Source: an uncultured SAR116 cluster alpha proteobacterium | Lineage (GTDB): Bacteria; Pseudomonadota; Alphaproteobacteria; Puniceispirillales; Puniceispirillaceae | Assembly: GCA_902625725.1 (NCBI GenBank) | Contig: CACOCY010000009.1 | Coordinates: forward strand, 27,683 to 91,682 | Direction: 5' to 3' | Length of the DNA stretch: 64,000 nucleotides | In this document: positions 26,901 through 34,980 of the stretch, one piece after another | Numbering within the stretch: position 1 is the first letter of the stretch | Layout of the letters: every line of letters starts with the position of its first letter | Notes under the pieces: generated by a model | Database searches by the model: none | The model's input: the letters and a program-made list of their open reading frames with translations, nothing else | Told to the model about the DNA's origin: nothing | Translations under genes and position numbers: made by a program

Positions 26901-28022
26901 GTGTCTGCTGAGTTATCTAACTTCATTATTGATTTAGAACAACTTAAGCTAAACTGGAGATGGCTTGATACCCTTACACATCCTAATTGTATCACCGCTG
27001 GGGTAGTAAAGGCAAATGCCTACGGGCATGGCTTAGGATCTATTGCTACTAGCCTGTTCGAGGCTGGATGTAGAATTTTTTGTGTTGCAAGACTCGAAGA
27101 AGCGCTTGAACTTCGTAATATTTTAGTCAAACAAAACATTAGTAAACATATTACAGAGATCGTCACTTTTGATGGCCTACAAAAAAGTGATATCGATTTT
27201 TACCATTCACACAAAATAACACCAGCGCTGAAAAAAGTATCTGAAATTGAAGTTGCTGCCAATTTTGCTAACATATCAGGGATCAAATTTCCAGTTTGGA
27301 TACAATTAGATACGGGAATGAACCGTTTGGGCATTTCTGAAACAGAATTAAATTCATCACTCAAAAAAATGACAATAAGTAACTTATCGCAACTAGATAT
27401 TAGTGTTATCATGAGCCATCTATCTTCGTCAGATACACCCTCTCATGAGGCAAATGAAAGGCAAAGAGTTCGGTTTGAACAAATGAGCAAAAGAATTGCC
27501 TCTTTGCCGTTATCGTTAGCTGCAAGCCATGGCATGTTTTTATCAAAAGAATTTCATTACGATATTACACGTCCAGGCATAGCACTTTATGGTTATCAAG
27601 ACAGCACAAATGCTAACTTTAATTGCAAACCTATTTTAGATTGGATGGCGCCAATACTTCAAATACGCGATATAAGAAAAGGTGAGCAGATCGGCTATGG
27701 TGCTGATTTTACGGCAAATCGGTCCATGCGGATTGCGGCAATCGGTGCCGGTTACGCAGACGGTTATAGACGTTCTCTGGCAGAATTTGGGAAAGTGGAT
27801 GTAGGGGGTTTCATTTGTACGCTAGTAGGCCGAATTTCCATGGATAGTTTGGTAATTGATGTATCGAACGTCCCTGAGGCAGTTTTAGGAAGAGAATCAC
27901 AAGCTTGCCTTATTGGTAAACATTATAACGCCAAAGATATGGCCACTGATTTATCAACTATTACCTATGAAATTCTTACCAACCTTGGCTCTAGACCACA
28001 ACGAATATATGAAAAGAATTGA
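26901..28022 (+). CDS. alr: Alanine racemase
   Basis: Alr is a PLP enzyme making D-alanine for peptidoglycan. I chose the GTG at 26901 (373 residues), which has AGGGA about 9 bases upstream and gives a normal family length; a TTG at 26829 would add 24 residues and overlap dnaB. Lys37 in GVVKANAYGHGLG binds PLP. The catalytic Tyr lies in IGYGADFTA, and GAGYADGYRRSL, VGRISMDSLVIDV and the C-terminal YEILTNLGSR are conserved. It follows dnaB, the usual alphaproteobacterial order. Confidence 0.95.
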   Translation: MSAELSNFIIDLEQLKLNWRWLDTLTHPNCITAGVVKANAYGHGLGSIATSLFEAGCRIFCVARLEEALELRNILVKQNISKHITEIVTFDGLQKSDIDFYHSHKITPALKKVSEIEVAANFANISGIKFPVWIQLDTGMNRLGISETELNSSLKKMTISNLSQLDISVIMSHLSSSDTPSHEANERQRVRFEQMSKRIASLPLSLAASHGMFLSKEFHYDITRPGIALYGYQDSTNANFNCKPILDWMAPILQIRDIRKGEQIGYGADFTANRSMRIAAIGAGYADGYRRSLAEFGKVDVGGFICTLVGRISMDSLVIDVSNVPEAVLGRESQACLIGKHYNAKDMATDLSTITYEILTNLGSRPQRIYEKN

Positions 28023-28162
28023 AATTTTCGTTACATATTCGGAAACATATCAACTGAAAACAGTTTTAAAAACCTAACTTAAATATTCGTGTAATTATCT
28101 AGATCTCAATTCATATTGCGTGGTAAAAGATAATTAAAACATAGTGGCAAAAAAGGATTATA

Positions 28163-28936
28163 ATGATAGATTTATTTCGATCACTCGGAATTGGACTTTT
28201 AAGACTTTGCCAACTGACAGGTAGTGTAGCTTTATTCATCGCCCTAGCTCTTCGCTGGAGCATAACGCCACCCTTTTATGGGAAACAGATTCTAAAACAG
28301 ATTATTGATATTGGATATTATTCTCTTCCTGTGGTTGGACTTACAACATTGTTTTCGGGAATGGTGCTTGCTCTGCAAAGCTATACTGGTTTTGCACGTT
28401 TCTCAGCGGAAGATACTGTTGCGACTGTTGTAGTTTTATCCGTGACACGTGAGCTTGGTCCTGTTCTAGCGGGGTTAATGGTTGCCGGTAGAATTGGCGC
28501 CTCTATCGCTGCAGAAATTGGAACTATGCGTGTAACTGACCAGATTGATGCGCTAGAAACATTATCTACGAGACCAATGCAATATCTAGTCGGACCTCGT
28601 ATAATAGCTGGAACCATTTGTTTGCCGATTCTGGTATTGATTGGAGATATAATCGGTGTTTTTGGTGGTTATCTGGTTGGCATTTACAAGCTCGAGTTCA
28701 ATTCCTCTATCTATCTCTCTAGAACATTGGAATTTCTTGAATTGAATGACGTGATTTTGGGAGTTATAAAAGCTGCAGTTTTTGGATTTATAATTGGGCT
28801 TATGGGATGTTATCATGGATATAATTCAGGTCGTGGAGCGGAGGGTGTCGGAAAAGCAACAACTAATGCAGTTGTTTCTTCCTCTATACTGATATTAATT
28901 GCGAATTATACTGTTACAGCACTTTTTATCGGATAA
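28163..28936 (+). CDS. mlaE: MlaE-type lipid ABC transporter permease
   Basis: MlaE permeases move phospholipids between inner and outer membranes in Mla/MCE systems. The 257-residue protein has about five hydrophobic segments and the family motif RELGPVLAGLMVAGRIGASIAAEIGTMRVTDQIDAL (seen as one continuous block around residues 93-128). An AAAAGG ribosome binding site lies upstream of the ATG at 28163. It pairs with an ATPase gene 5 bases downstream; no mlaD (MCE protein) gene is adjacent. Confidence 0.9.
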   Translation: MIDLFRSLGIGLLRLCQLTGSVALFIALALRWSITPPFYGKQILKQIIDIGYYSLPVVGLTTLFSGMVLALQSYTGFARFSAEDTVATVVVLSVTRELGPVLAGLMVAGRIGASIAAEIGTMRVTDQIDALETLSTRPMQYLVGPRIIAGTICLPILVLIGDIIGVFGGYLVGIYKLEFNSSIYLSRTLEFLELNDVILGVIKAAVFGFIIGLMGCYHGYNSGRGAEGVGKATTNAVVSSSILILIANYTVTALFIG

Positions 28937-28941
28937 ATGTG

Positions 28942-29760
28942 ATGACAAATAACAAAAATAAAGTTCCAAAAATAAATATGACGAACGTCACAAAAAGTTT
29001 TGGAAGCGACCCAGTTCTAAATGGATTTAGTTTATTAATAAATGAGGGTGAATCTTTATGTTTAATTGGTACATCTGGAAGTGGAAAATCAGTGGCTTTA
29101 AAATGTCTTATTGGGCTTCTCTCCCCGGACGGAGGCTCAATAAAAATAGACGGGCTAGAGACTATTGGTCAAAATAAAACTCAGCATGAGGACTTACTAA
29201 AACGTTTTGGTATGACCTTTCAGTTTGGTGCCTTATTTGACTCACTTCCAATATGGGAGAATGTCACCTTTAGACTGCGTCAAAAAGAAAAATTGACCAA
29301 GAGGGAATCTAAAGAAATAGCCAAAGACATAATAACCCAGCTTGGCCTCTCCCCCCAAGTTATTGAACTTTTTCCAGCTGAATTATCAGGCGGTATGCAA
29401 AAAAGAGTTGCGATTGCAAGAGCGATTGCTGACAAACCAGAAATACTTCTATTTGATGAACCGACATCAGGGCTTGACCCAATAACCTCTGGGGTAATCA
29501 ACGATCTTATTCTAAATTCTGTAAATAGACTTGGCGCAACTACCCTAACTATTTCACATGATATGGCGTCTGTACACCAAATTGCAGATACAGTAGCAAT
29601 GCTGCATAGAGGAAAAATAATATGGTGCGGTTCAATAAGAGATATAAATCACACAGGAATCGCAGAAGTTGATCAATTTGTTAACGGAAAGCCTTATGGA
29701 CCTCTAACATCTAATAACACAGCTATTTCCTATTCAAATCAATCAGAGACTACAGATTAA
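28942..29760 (+). CDS. mlaF: MlaF-type ABC transporter ATPase
   Basis: This ABC ATPase powers the adjoining MlaE-type permease. The product has Walker A GTSGSGKSVALK, the Q-loop in MTFQFGALFDSLPIWENV, the signature LSGGMQKRVAIARAI, Walker B EILLFDEPTSGLDP and the switch His in TISHDM. Both the GTG at 28939 and the ATG at 28942 are possible starts; I chose the ATG. Its stop overlaps the radA start by one base (TAATG), so the two are translationally coupled although their functions are unrelated. Confidence 0.92.
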   Translation: MTNNKNKVPKINMTNVTKSFGSDPVLNGFSLLINEGESLCLIGTSGSGKSVALKCLIGLLSPDGGSIKIDGLETIGQNKTQHEDLLKRFGMTFQFGALFDSLPIWENVTFRLRQKEKLTKRESKEIAKDIITQLGLSPQVIELFPAELSGGMQKRVAIARAIADKPEILLFDEPTSGLDPITSGVINDLILNSVNRLGATTLTISHDMASVHQIADTVAMLHRGKIIWCGSIRDINHTGIAEVDQFVNGKPYGPLTSNNTAISYSNQSETTD

Positions 29761-31130
29761 TGGCAAAAAATACTCAATATCTCTGCCAACAATGCGGTGC
29801 TGTCTCTCCGAAATGGACAGGTAAATGTGAAGCTTGTAGTGCTTGGAATAGCATTGTTGAAGAGCAAATAAGTATTAGACCAAGTCACGCAAAATTAGCA
29901 AGAACAGCCAATCGAATTGAATTTAGTTCATTAGCGGATAAAAAAACTGAGCAAATAAAAGAACGAATGCTATCCGGTATTTCTGAATTTGACAGAGTTA
30001 CTGGCGGCGGTATTGTTCCAGGCTCAGTTCTTCTAATTGGAGGGGACCCTGGTATAGGCAAATCAACCTTACTTCTTCAACTTGCCTGTCGCTTGTCACA
30101 AAATGAGAGGCAGACCGTGTATATATCAGGTGAAGAATCAGCAGATCAAGTTAGAATTCGGGGTCAAAGATTGGGTGTTGTAAATACTGATATTGGCCTT
30201 GCAACATCTACTAACGCAAGTGAAATCTCCGAAACAATTAGACGAACACCACAGCTGGAACTCATTATAATTGACTCCATACAAACAATGTATCTACCAG
30301 CTTTAGATTCCAGTCCCGGCACGGTAAGTCAGGTTCGAGCATCTGCACAGGAATTAATTTACGCAGCAAAAGAAAATAATACAGCATTAATTTTTGTTGG
30401 CCATGTTACTAAAGATGGGGCAATCGCTGGACCAAGAGTTCTTGAGCATATGGTAGATTCTGTTCTTCATTTTGAAGGAGACAGAAGTCATCATTTTCGA
30501 ATTCTACGAGGCATTAAAAACCGTTTTGGTGCCACTGACGAGATAGGAGTTTTTGAAATGACTTCTAATGGATTAAATCAAATTTCTAACCCGTCTGAGT
30601 TATTTCTAACAGAAAGAAAAAATGAAGTTGCAGGAACGGCTGTTTTCGCTGCAATTGAGGGAAGCCGTCCGCTACTAGTGGAAATTGAAGCACTGGTTGC
30701 ACACTCTTCGTTGGCAACCCCTAGAAGGAATGTTGTAGGTTGGGAAAATTCCAGACTCTCTATGCTAACTGCGGTATTAGAGACAAGATGTGGAATGCAA
30801 CTCTCAGGAAGGGACATCTTTTTAAATGTTGCTGGGGGCATGAAAATACAAGAACCCGCAGCTGACCTTGCTGTTGCTGCAGCACTAATTTCATCAGTTA
30901 CAAACCGTCCGCTTCCAAATAGTTCTGTATTTTTTGGAGAAATCGCTTTATCAGCCCAGATTAGACAGGTTTCGCAGCCGGAGCAACGGCTTAAGGAAGC
31001 AAAAAAATTAGGGTTTCAAAAGGCTTTTCTGCCAAAACCAATAAAAAGTAATGATTCAAACTCAGGCCTTGTTTTGTCTTATTCAGAAAATTTATCTGAT
31101 TTCATTGACATTCTAGATGGGATATCGTGA
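29760..31130 (+). CDS. radA: DNA repair protein RadA
   Basis: RadA is a RecA-like helicase that processes recombination branches. The 456 residues show a C4 zinc finger (Cys9, Cys12, Cys23, Cys26; YLCQQCGAVSPKWTGKCEAC), Walker A GGDPGIGKSTLL, the RadA-specific KNRFG motif (IKNRFGATDEIG) and a Lon-like C-terminal domain (about 280-456). The length is typical. It is coupled to mlaF upstream and followed by cvpA. Confidence 0.97.
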   Translation: MAKNTQYLCQQCGAVSPKWTGKCEACSAWNSIVEEQISIRPSHAKLARTANRIEFSSLADKKTEQIKERMLSGISEFDRVTGGGIVPGSVLLIGGDPGIGKSTLLLQLACRLSQNERQTVYISGEESADQVRIRGQRLGVVNTDIGLATSTNASEISETIRRTPQLELIIIDSIQTMYLPALDSSPGTVSQVRASAQELIYAAKENNTALIFVGHVTKDGAIAGPRVLEHMVDSVLHFEGDRSHHFRILRGIKNRFGATDEIGVFEMTSNGLNQISNPSELFLTERKNEVAGTAVFAAIEGSRPLLVEIEALVAHSSLATPRRNVVGWENSRLSMLTAVLETRCGMQLSGRDIFLNVAGGMKIQEPAADLAVAAALISSVTNRPLPNSSVFFGEIALSAQIRQVSQPEQRLKEAKKLGFQKAFLPKPIKSNDSNSGLVLSYSENLSDFIDILDGIS

Positions 31131-31176
31131 TTATAAAATCGAGTATTCAAGAATCTACCACATAATTCGAGATAAT

Positions 31177-31860
31177 ATGGAATTAACTAGCCTAAATTAT
31201 ATAGATTATATTGCTTTAGCGATTTTATTTATATCTGCAATGCTATCAACCATTCGAGGCATGACACGAGAATTTCTCGGGCTGGTAGGTTGGTTCGTAG
31301 CTATTTTTATTGCAAAATTAACATCACCTGTTCTTTTTCCAATACTTCAAAGCTTTATTTCTCTGGCTTACATAATTACGCCTCTTTCTTGGATAATTCC
31401 TTTTTTTGCAGCTTTTATAGTTTGGTATGTTTTTGCGGGTGTTATCTCACCCAGTCTCTCTCGTGCGGGGTTGGGCGCACTAGATGGTGGAATGGGGGTA
31501 TTCTTTGGACTAGCAAGAGGGGCTGTCATTCTTGTTTTATTTTACTTAGCGCTATTATATCTTTATGGAGGAGCAAATAAAATACCAGACATAGTAAAAG
31601 ATTCCAATACATCGCGCTTTTCTATTTTTATTATTAACGCCACCAAACCGTTATTGCCCAATACAATACTAATGCAATTTGACAGTTTATCAATTCCAGA
31701 AATAGAAACATCAACACCCAACATCGTTGATACTAATTCTCAATCTTCTGAAAAAAATAATAATCAAAAAAATATTAATGAGAATTTAAAAATTGCCCCT
31801 GAATTGGAAACAGAGAAACCACCAGCTTTAGTGATACTTGAAGCACGACCTGTGCAATAA
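31177..31860 (+). CDS. cvpA: CvpA family membrane protein
   Basis: CvpA-family proteins are inner-membrane proteins; in Escherichia coli the family member is linked to colicin V production and purF. I chose the ATG at 31177 (227 residues, MELTSLNYIDYIALAIL); an upstream ATG at 31117 would overlap radA. Four hydrophobic segments lie in the first 145 residues, with the family motif STIRGMTREFLGLVGWFVA and GLARGAVILVL. A polar, Asn-rich tail follows. The usual downstream partner purF is present but reversed. Confidence 0.9.
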   Translation: MELTSLNYIDYIALAILFISAMLSTIRGMTREFLGLVGWFVAIFIAKLTSPVLFPILQSFISLAYIITPLSWIIPFFAAFIVWYVFAGVISPSLSRAGLGALDGGMGVFFGLARGAVILVLFYLALLYLYGGANKIPDIVKDSNTSRFSIFIINATKPLLPNTILMQFDSLSIPEIETSTPNIVDTNSQSSEKNNNQKNINENLKIAPELETEKPPALVILEARPVQ

Positions 31861-32316
31861 CAAAAATAAAAAGCTTAATGGCACCCATTTAATATAGTAA
31901 TATATAAGAAACCGCTAAATTGTGGCATTTTTGGTTCCTTCAAAGAATATACTATCTCGAAACTCGTGCATCAAAATGATGCAGATATATAGCATGTTTT
32001 GGGCTTCATATTGAATTGTGAGAAAACTCATTGCGTGGTTTATAGTTTGTACGAACCAATAATGCTACTATTGCCCTGATGACGGAGACCTTTTTCCCTT
32101 CCGGCCCAAAAATATAAAAGATCCCCATGTATATGAAAAGGTTGGCGTTGATTATCTATATACACTTGCCAAATTCCTAAATGAAGTTTGGGCAAATATG
32201 CCCAAATTTTTTTTATATTAGCTGATATACTTTAGATTGCTATTTAACCACTAATGCCCCAAAATATACCTCGAGAAGCAACCAACATTTTGTAAATTTA
32301 TATTAACCGAAAAATT
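31861..32316. other. Gene-free interval between convergent cvpA and purF
   Basis: These 456 bases hold no complete gene that I recognise. A frame open from 32063 to 32221 on the plus strand, without a usable start codon, reads CPDDGDLFPFRPKN and then VYEKVGVDYLYTLAKFLNEV. A neighbouring frame reads NNATIALMTETFFPSGPK just upstream, as if one coding sequence had been frameshifted. A strong terminator lies at 32187-32214. The interval could be a gene remnant, a long 3' UTR of cvpA or a small RNA locus. Confidence 0.3.
32187..32214 (+). terminator. Strong intrinsic terminator downstream of cvpA
   Basis: TTTGGGCA (32187-32194) pairs perfectly with TGCCCAAA (32199-32206) around the loop AATA, followed by eight T residues. 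It is oriented for plus-strand transcripts and lies about 330 bases after the cvpA stop, unusually far for this compact genome. Confidence 0.85.
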
Positions 32317-33774
32317 TTATTCTTTTCCTATTTCAGATAAATGCGTCAGATTATAAATATTTTTTTTACCAAATTGGTCTAACAATCTTGTTGGGTAGTC
32401 TCCTGTAAAACAATGGTCTGTGTATTGGGGATTTTTTGCATCTCTTCCTTGAGTGTGTCCCATAGCTTGATATAATCCATCAACTGACAAGAAAGATATG
32501 CTATCAACACCAAGAAATTTTCTCATTTCTGGGATGGTTTTATTTGCAGCTAGTAGATTTTCTTTAAGCGGTGTGTCAATCCCATAATAGTCTGCATATT
32601 TGATTGGTGGGGAAGCAATTCGCATGTGAACCTCTTTTGCTCCTGCCTCTCGCATCATTCTCACGAGTTTTATTGACGTAGTCCCTCTTACTAACGAATC
32701 ATCGACTAAAACCACCTTTTTACCTCTAACAAGAATTTTGTTTGCATTGTGTTTTAATTTTACCGAGAAAGCCCTTATTGATTGCTGTGGTTCAATAAAA
32801 GTTCTCCCGACATAATGATTCCTTATAATACCGGTTTCAAATCTAATATTAGATTGCTCTGCGAATCCAATAGAGGCTGGAACACCGCTGTCTGGAACCG
32901 GCATAACCATATCTGCTTCCAACGATGCCTCCTTTGCTAATTGAATACCAAAAGCTTTTCTGCAATTATAAACGCTGACTCCGCCGAGGATGCTATCTGG
33001 CCTTGAAAAATAAATATACTCAAAAATACAAGGTCGCGGTAAGCATGCGGGAAAGGGTTTTATACTCTCAATTTTATTTTTCGTAATTACAACAATCTCA
33101 CCGTTCTCTATCTCCCGTACAAATGTTGCTCCTATTAAGTCTAAAGCACAGGTCTCAGAACTTAAAATATATTTACCATCCAAATGACCAAGAACTAGAG
33201 GTCTAATACCCAATGGATCTTTTGCGCCAATTAATTCATTGTTCGTAAGCGCTACGAGAGCATATGCGCCCTCAACCTTCAATAAGGCATCAACAAATTT
33301 TTCCACTACATTTTTCTTTTTTGATTTTGCAACCAATTGCAAAATTGTTTCAGTGTCCGAAGTTGACTGAAAAATTGAACCATCTTTGATCAATTTGTGT
33401 CTTAGGGTTAGCCCATTAGTTAAATTTCCATTATGAGCAATCGCAAAACCGCCAGAGGTAAGATCAGCAAATAGCGGTTGGACATTTCTTAAAATTGGTT
33501 CCCCAGTAGTAGAGTATCTTACATGTCCAATAGAAGACTTTCCAGGCAAACGTTCAATGACACGCCTTTTGGTAAAATGTTCGCTTACTAACCCGATTCT
33601 TTTTTCTGCATGAAAATGATTTTTATCAAAACTAACTATACCAGTGGACTCTTGGCCTCTATGTTGCAGAGCATGAAGACCTAACGCTGTGAGTTTTGCA
33701 GCATCAAGATGGTCAAAAACACCAAAAATGCCGCATTCTTCTTTTAATTTATCTTCGTTTTCTAGATATTGCAT
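32317..33774 (-). CDS. purF: Amidophosphoribosyltransferase
   Basis: PurF makes phosphoribosylamine from PRPP and glutamine, the first committed step of purine synthesis. The 485 residues have a short propeptide before Cys14 (EECGIFGVF), the likely nucleophile after processing, as in the Bacillus-type enzyme. The glutaminase region has ALQHRGQESTGI, and the PRPP loop is VVLVDDSLVRGTTS. Near the C-terminus TDHCFTGDYPT has Thr where the Bacillus enzyme has the first Cys of its Fe-S CxxC, so a cluster may be absent. The gene runs opposite to cvpA and the SDR that usually flank it in the same direction. Confidence 0.97.
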   Translation of the reverse strand: MQYLENEDKLKEECGIFGVFDHLDAAKLTALGLHALQHRGQESTGIVSFDKNHFHAEKRIGLVSEHFTKRRVIERLPGKSSIGHVRYSTTGEPILRNVQPLFADLTSGGFAIAHNGNLTNGLTLRHKLIKDGSIFQSTSDTETILQLVAKSKKKNVVEKFVDALLKVEGAYALVALTNNELIGAKDPLGIRPLVLGHLDGKYILSSETCALDLIGATFVREIENGEIVVITKNKIESIKPFPACLPRPCIFEYIYFSRPDSILGGVSVYNCRKAFGIQLAKEASLEADMVMPVPDSGVPASIGFAEQSNIRFETGIIRNHYVGRTFIEPQQSIRAFSVKLKHNANKILVRGKKVVLVDDSLVRGTTSIKLVRMMREAGAKEVHMRIASPPIKYADYYGIDTPLKENLLAANKTIPEMRKFLGVDSISFLSVDGLYQAMGHTQGRDAKNPQYTDHCFTGDYPTRLLDQFGKKNIYNLTHLSEIGKE

Positions 33775-34240
33775 GTAAACCCCAAAAAATATCTCTATTC
33801 TACTTCAATAAAAAAAAATAGATAGGAATGTTTTTGAAAACTTATGGTATGATATGTGTCTATCAGAAAATGTTTAGCAGACTGGCGAGAGCTTTTTATT
33901 TTAGCTACCATATTAGAGAAGCAATTATAACTTATAAATAATTTTTCCATTCGATTAGAATAAGCATTCAAAAGATTCTTTGTTTTTAAAAAATACATAT
34001 TTCTCTCAATGCACAAAAATTGATTTACAATACTTACAAAATTAATGCTCCTGAGCATAGTTTTGCAGTATTTTATTCAAATAACTAATGAGATGAATAC
34101 TATTTGAGATAGAATTGAATTTATAACTTTGCCAATATTTCTGATGAAAGATTATAAAAAAATGGATACAGTCGAATGCAACAGACAATATGGAAAACGT
34201 TGGATGTCACCAAGTTGCAATTTTATTTTGAGGAGTGAGG
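33775..34240. other. AT-rich interval between purF and the SDR gene
   Basis: These 466 bases lie between divergent purF and the SDR gene. A minus-strand open frame of 87 codons (33795-34058) has a composition dominated by Asn, Lys, Phe and Ser, no recognisable domain and no clear ribosome binding site, so I do not call it a gene. TCAAATA and TATTTGA could pair near 34078-34110. The interval probably holds promoters for both neighbours; no riboswitch was recognised. Confidence 0.5.
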
Positions 34241-34972
34241 ATGATGGGAGCTGAAAAACCTCTTAACGGTAAAATTATTTTGCTCACGGGGGCAAGTAGA
34301 GGAATTGGTAGGGCTGCGTCGATTGCATGCGCTAAAGCAGGTGCTGAATTAATTATTACTGGAAGAACTACAGGAGCGCTAGAAGAAGTGGATGATGAGA
34401 TTAAGAATTTAGGAAGCAAATCAACAATCGTAGAGCTTGATTCTAGGGACTTAGCTGCTTTACCAAGACTAGCGAAGGAGATACATAGTAAATGGGGTAG
34501 GCTTGACGGTTTCGTTGCGAATGCAGGTCAATTGGGACAAATGTCACCAATGCCACATATAGAACCTGAAGCGTGGGACGATACAATACTTGTTAATTTA
34601 ACATCAGTATGGCATCAAATCCGAAATTTTGATTCATTATTGAGGACAGCGCCAGCGGCTCGTGTCATTTTAATGTCATCCGCTGCTGCGGTCGGGCCCC
34701 GTGCTTATTGGGGGGCATATGCCGTATCAAAAGCCGGCATCGAAGCTATGGGACGCGCTTGGGCAGCTGAGAGTGAGAAGACTAAAATGAGAATAAATAT
34801 GATTGACCCAGGCGGCACTAGGACAAAAATGAGAGCGGATGCCTTTCCTGGAGAGAACCCAATGACACTACCAACACCAGAAGATATTGCGCCGGCATTT
34901 GTTGCATTAATGAGAGATGATTGTCCTCATCATGGCGAACTCATAAAGGCAAGAAGCTATATATCCTCATGA
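34241..34972 (+). CDS. Short-chain dehydrogenase/reductase
   Basis: This NAD(P)-dependent SDR is the one that follows purF in many alphaproteobacteria; its substrate is unknown. It has the cofactor motif TGASRGIGRAASIA, NAG near residue 90 (VANAGQLGQMSP), and catalytic Ser, Tyr and Lys in ILMSSAAAVG and WGAYAVSKAGIEAM. The C-terminal MIDPGGTRTKMRADAFPGENP is typical of this family. The best start is ATG 34241 or 34244; a GTG at 34235 is part of the GAGGAGTGAGG ribosome-binding region. Its stop lies 8 bases from the convergent mnmC stop. Confidence 0.9.
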   Translation: MMGAEKPLNGKIILLTGASRGIGRAASIACAKAGAELIITGRTTGALEEVDDEIKNLGSKSTIVELDSRDLAALPRLAKEIHSKWGRLDGFVANAGQLGQMSPMPHIEPEAWDDTILVNLTSVWHQIRNFDSLLRTAPAARVILMSSAAAVGPRAYWGAYAVSKAGIEAMGRAWAAESEKTKMRINMIDPGGTRTKMRADAFPGENPMTLPTPEDIAPAFVALMRDDCPHHGELIKARSYISS

Positions 34973-34980
34973 AAACAAAT

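Noticed and set aside
33795..34058. 87-codon minus-strand open frame upstream of purF
   Set aside because: It has low-complexity AT-driven composition, no recognisable motif and no clear ribosome binding site. It reads like non-coding AT-rich DNA.
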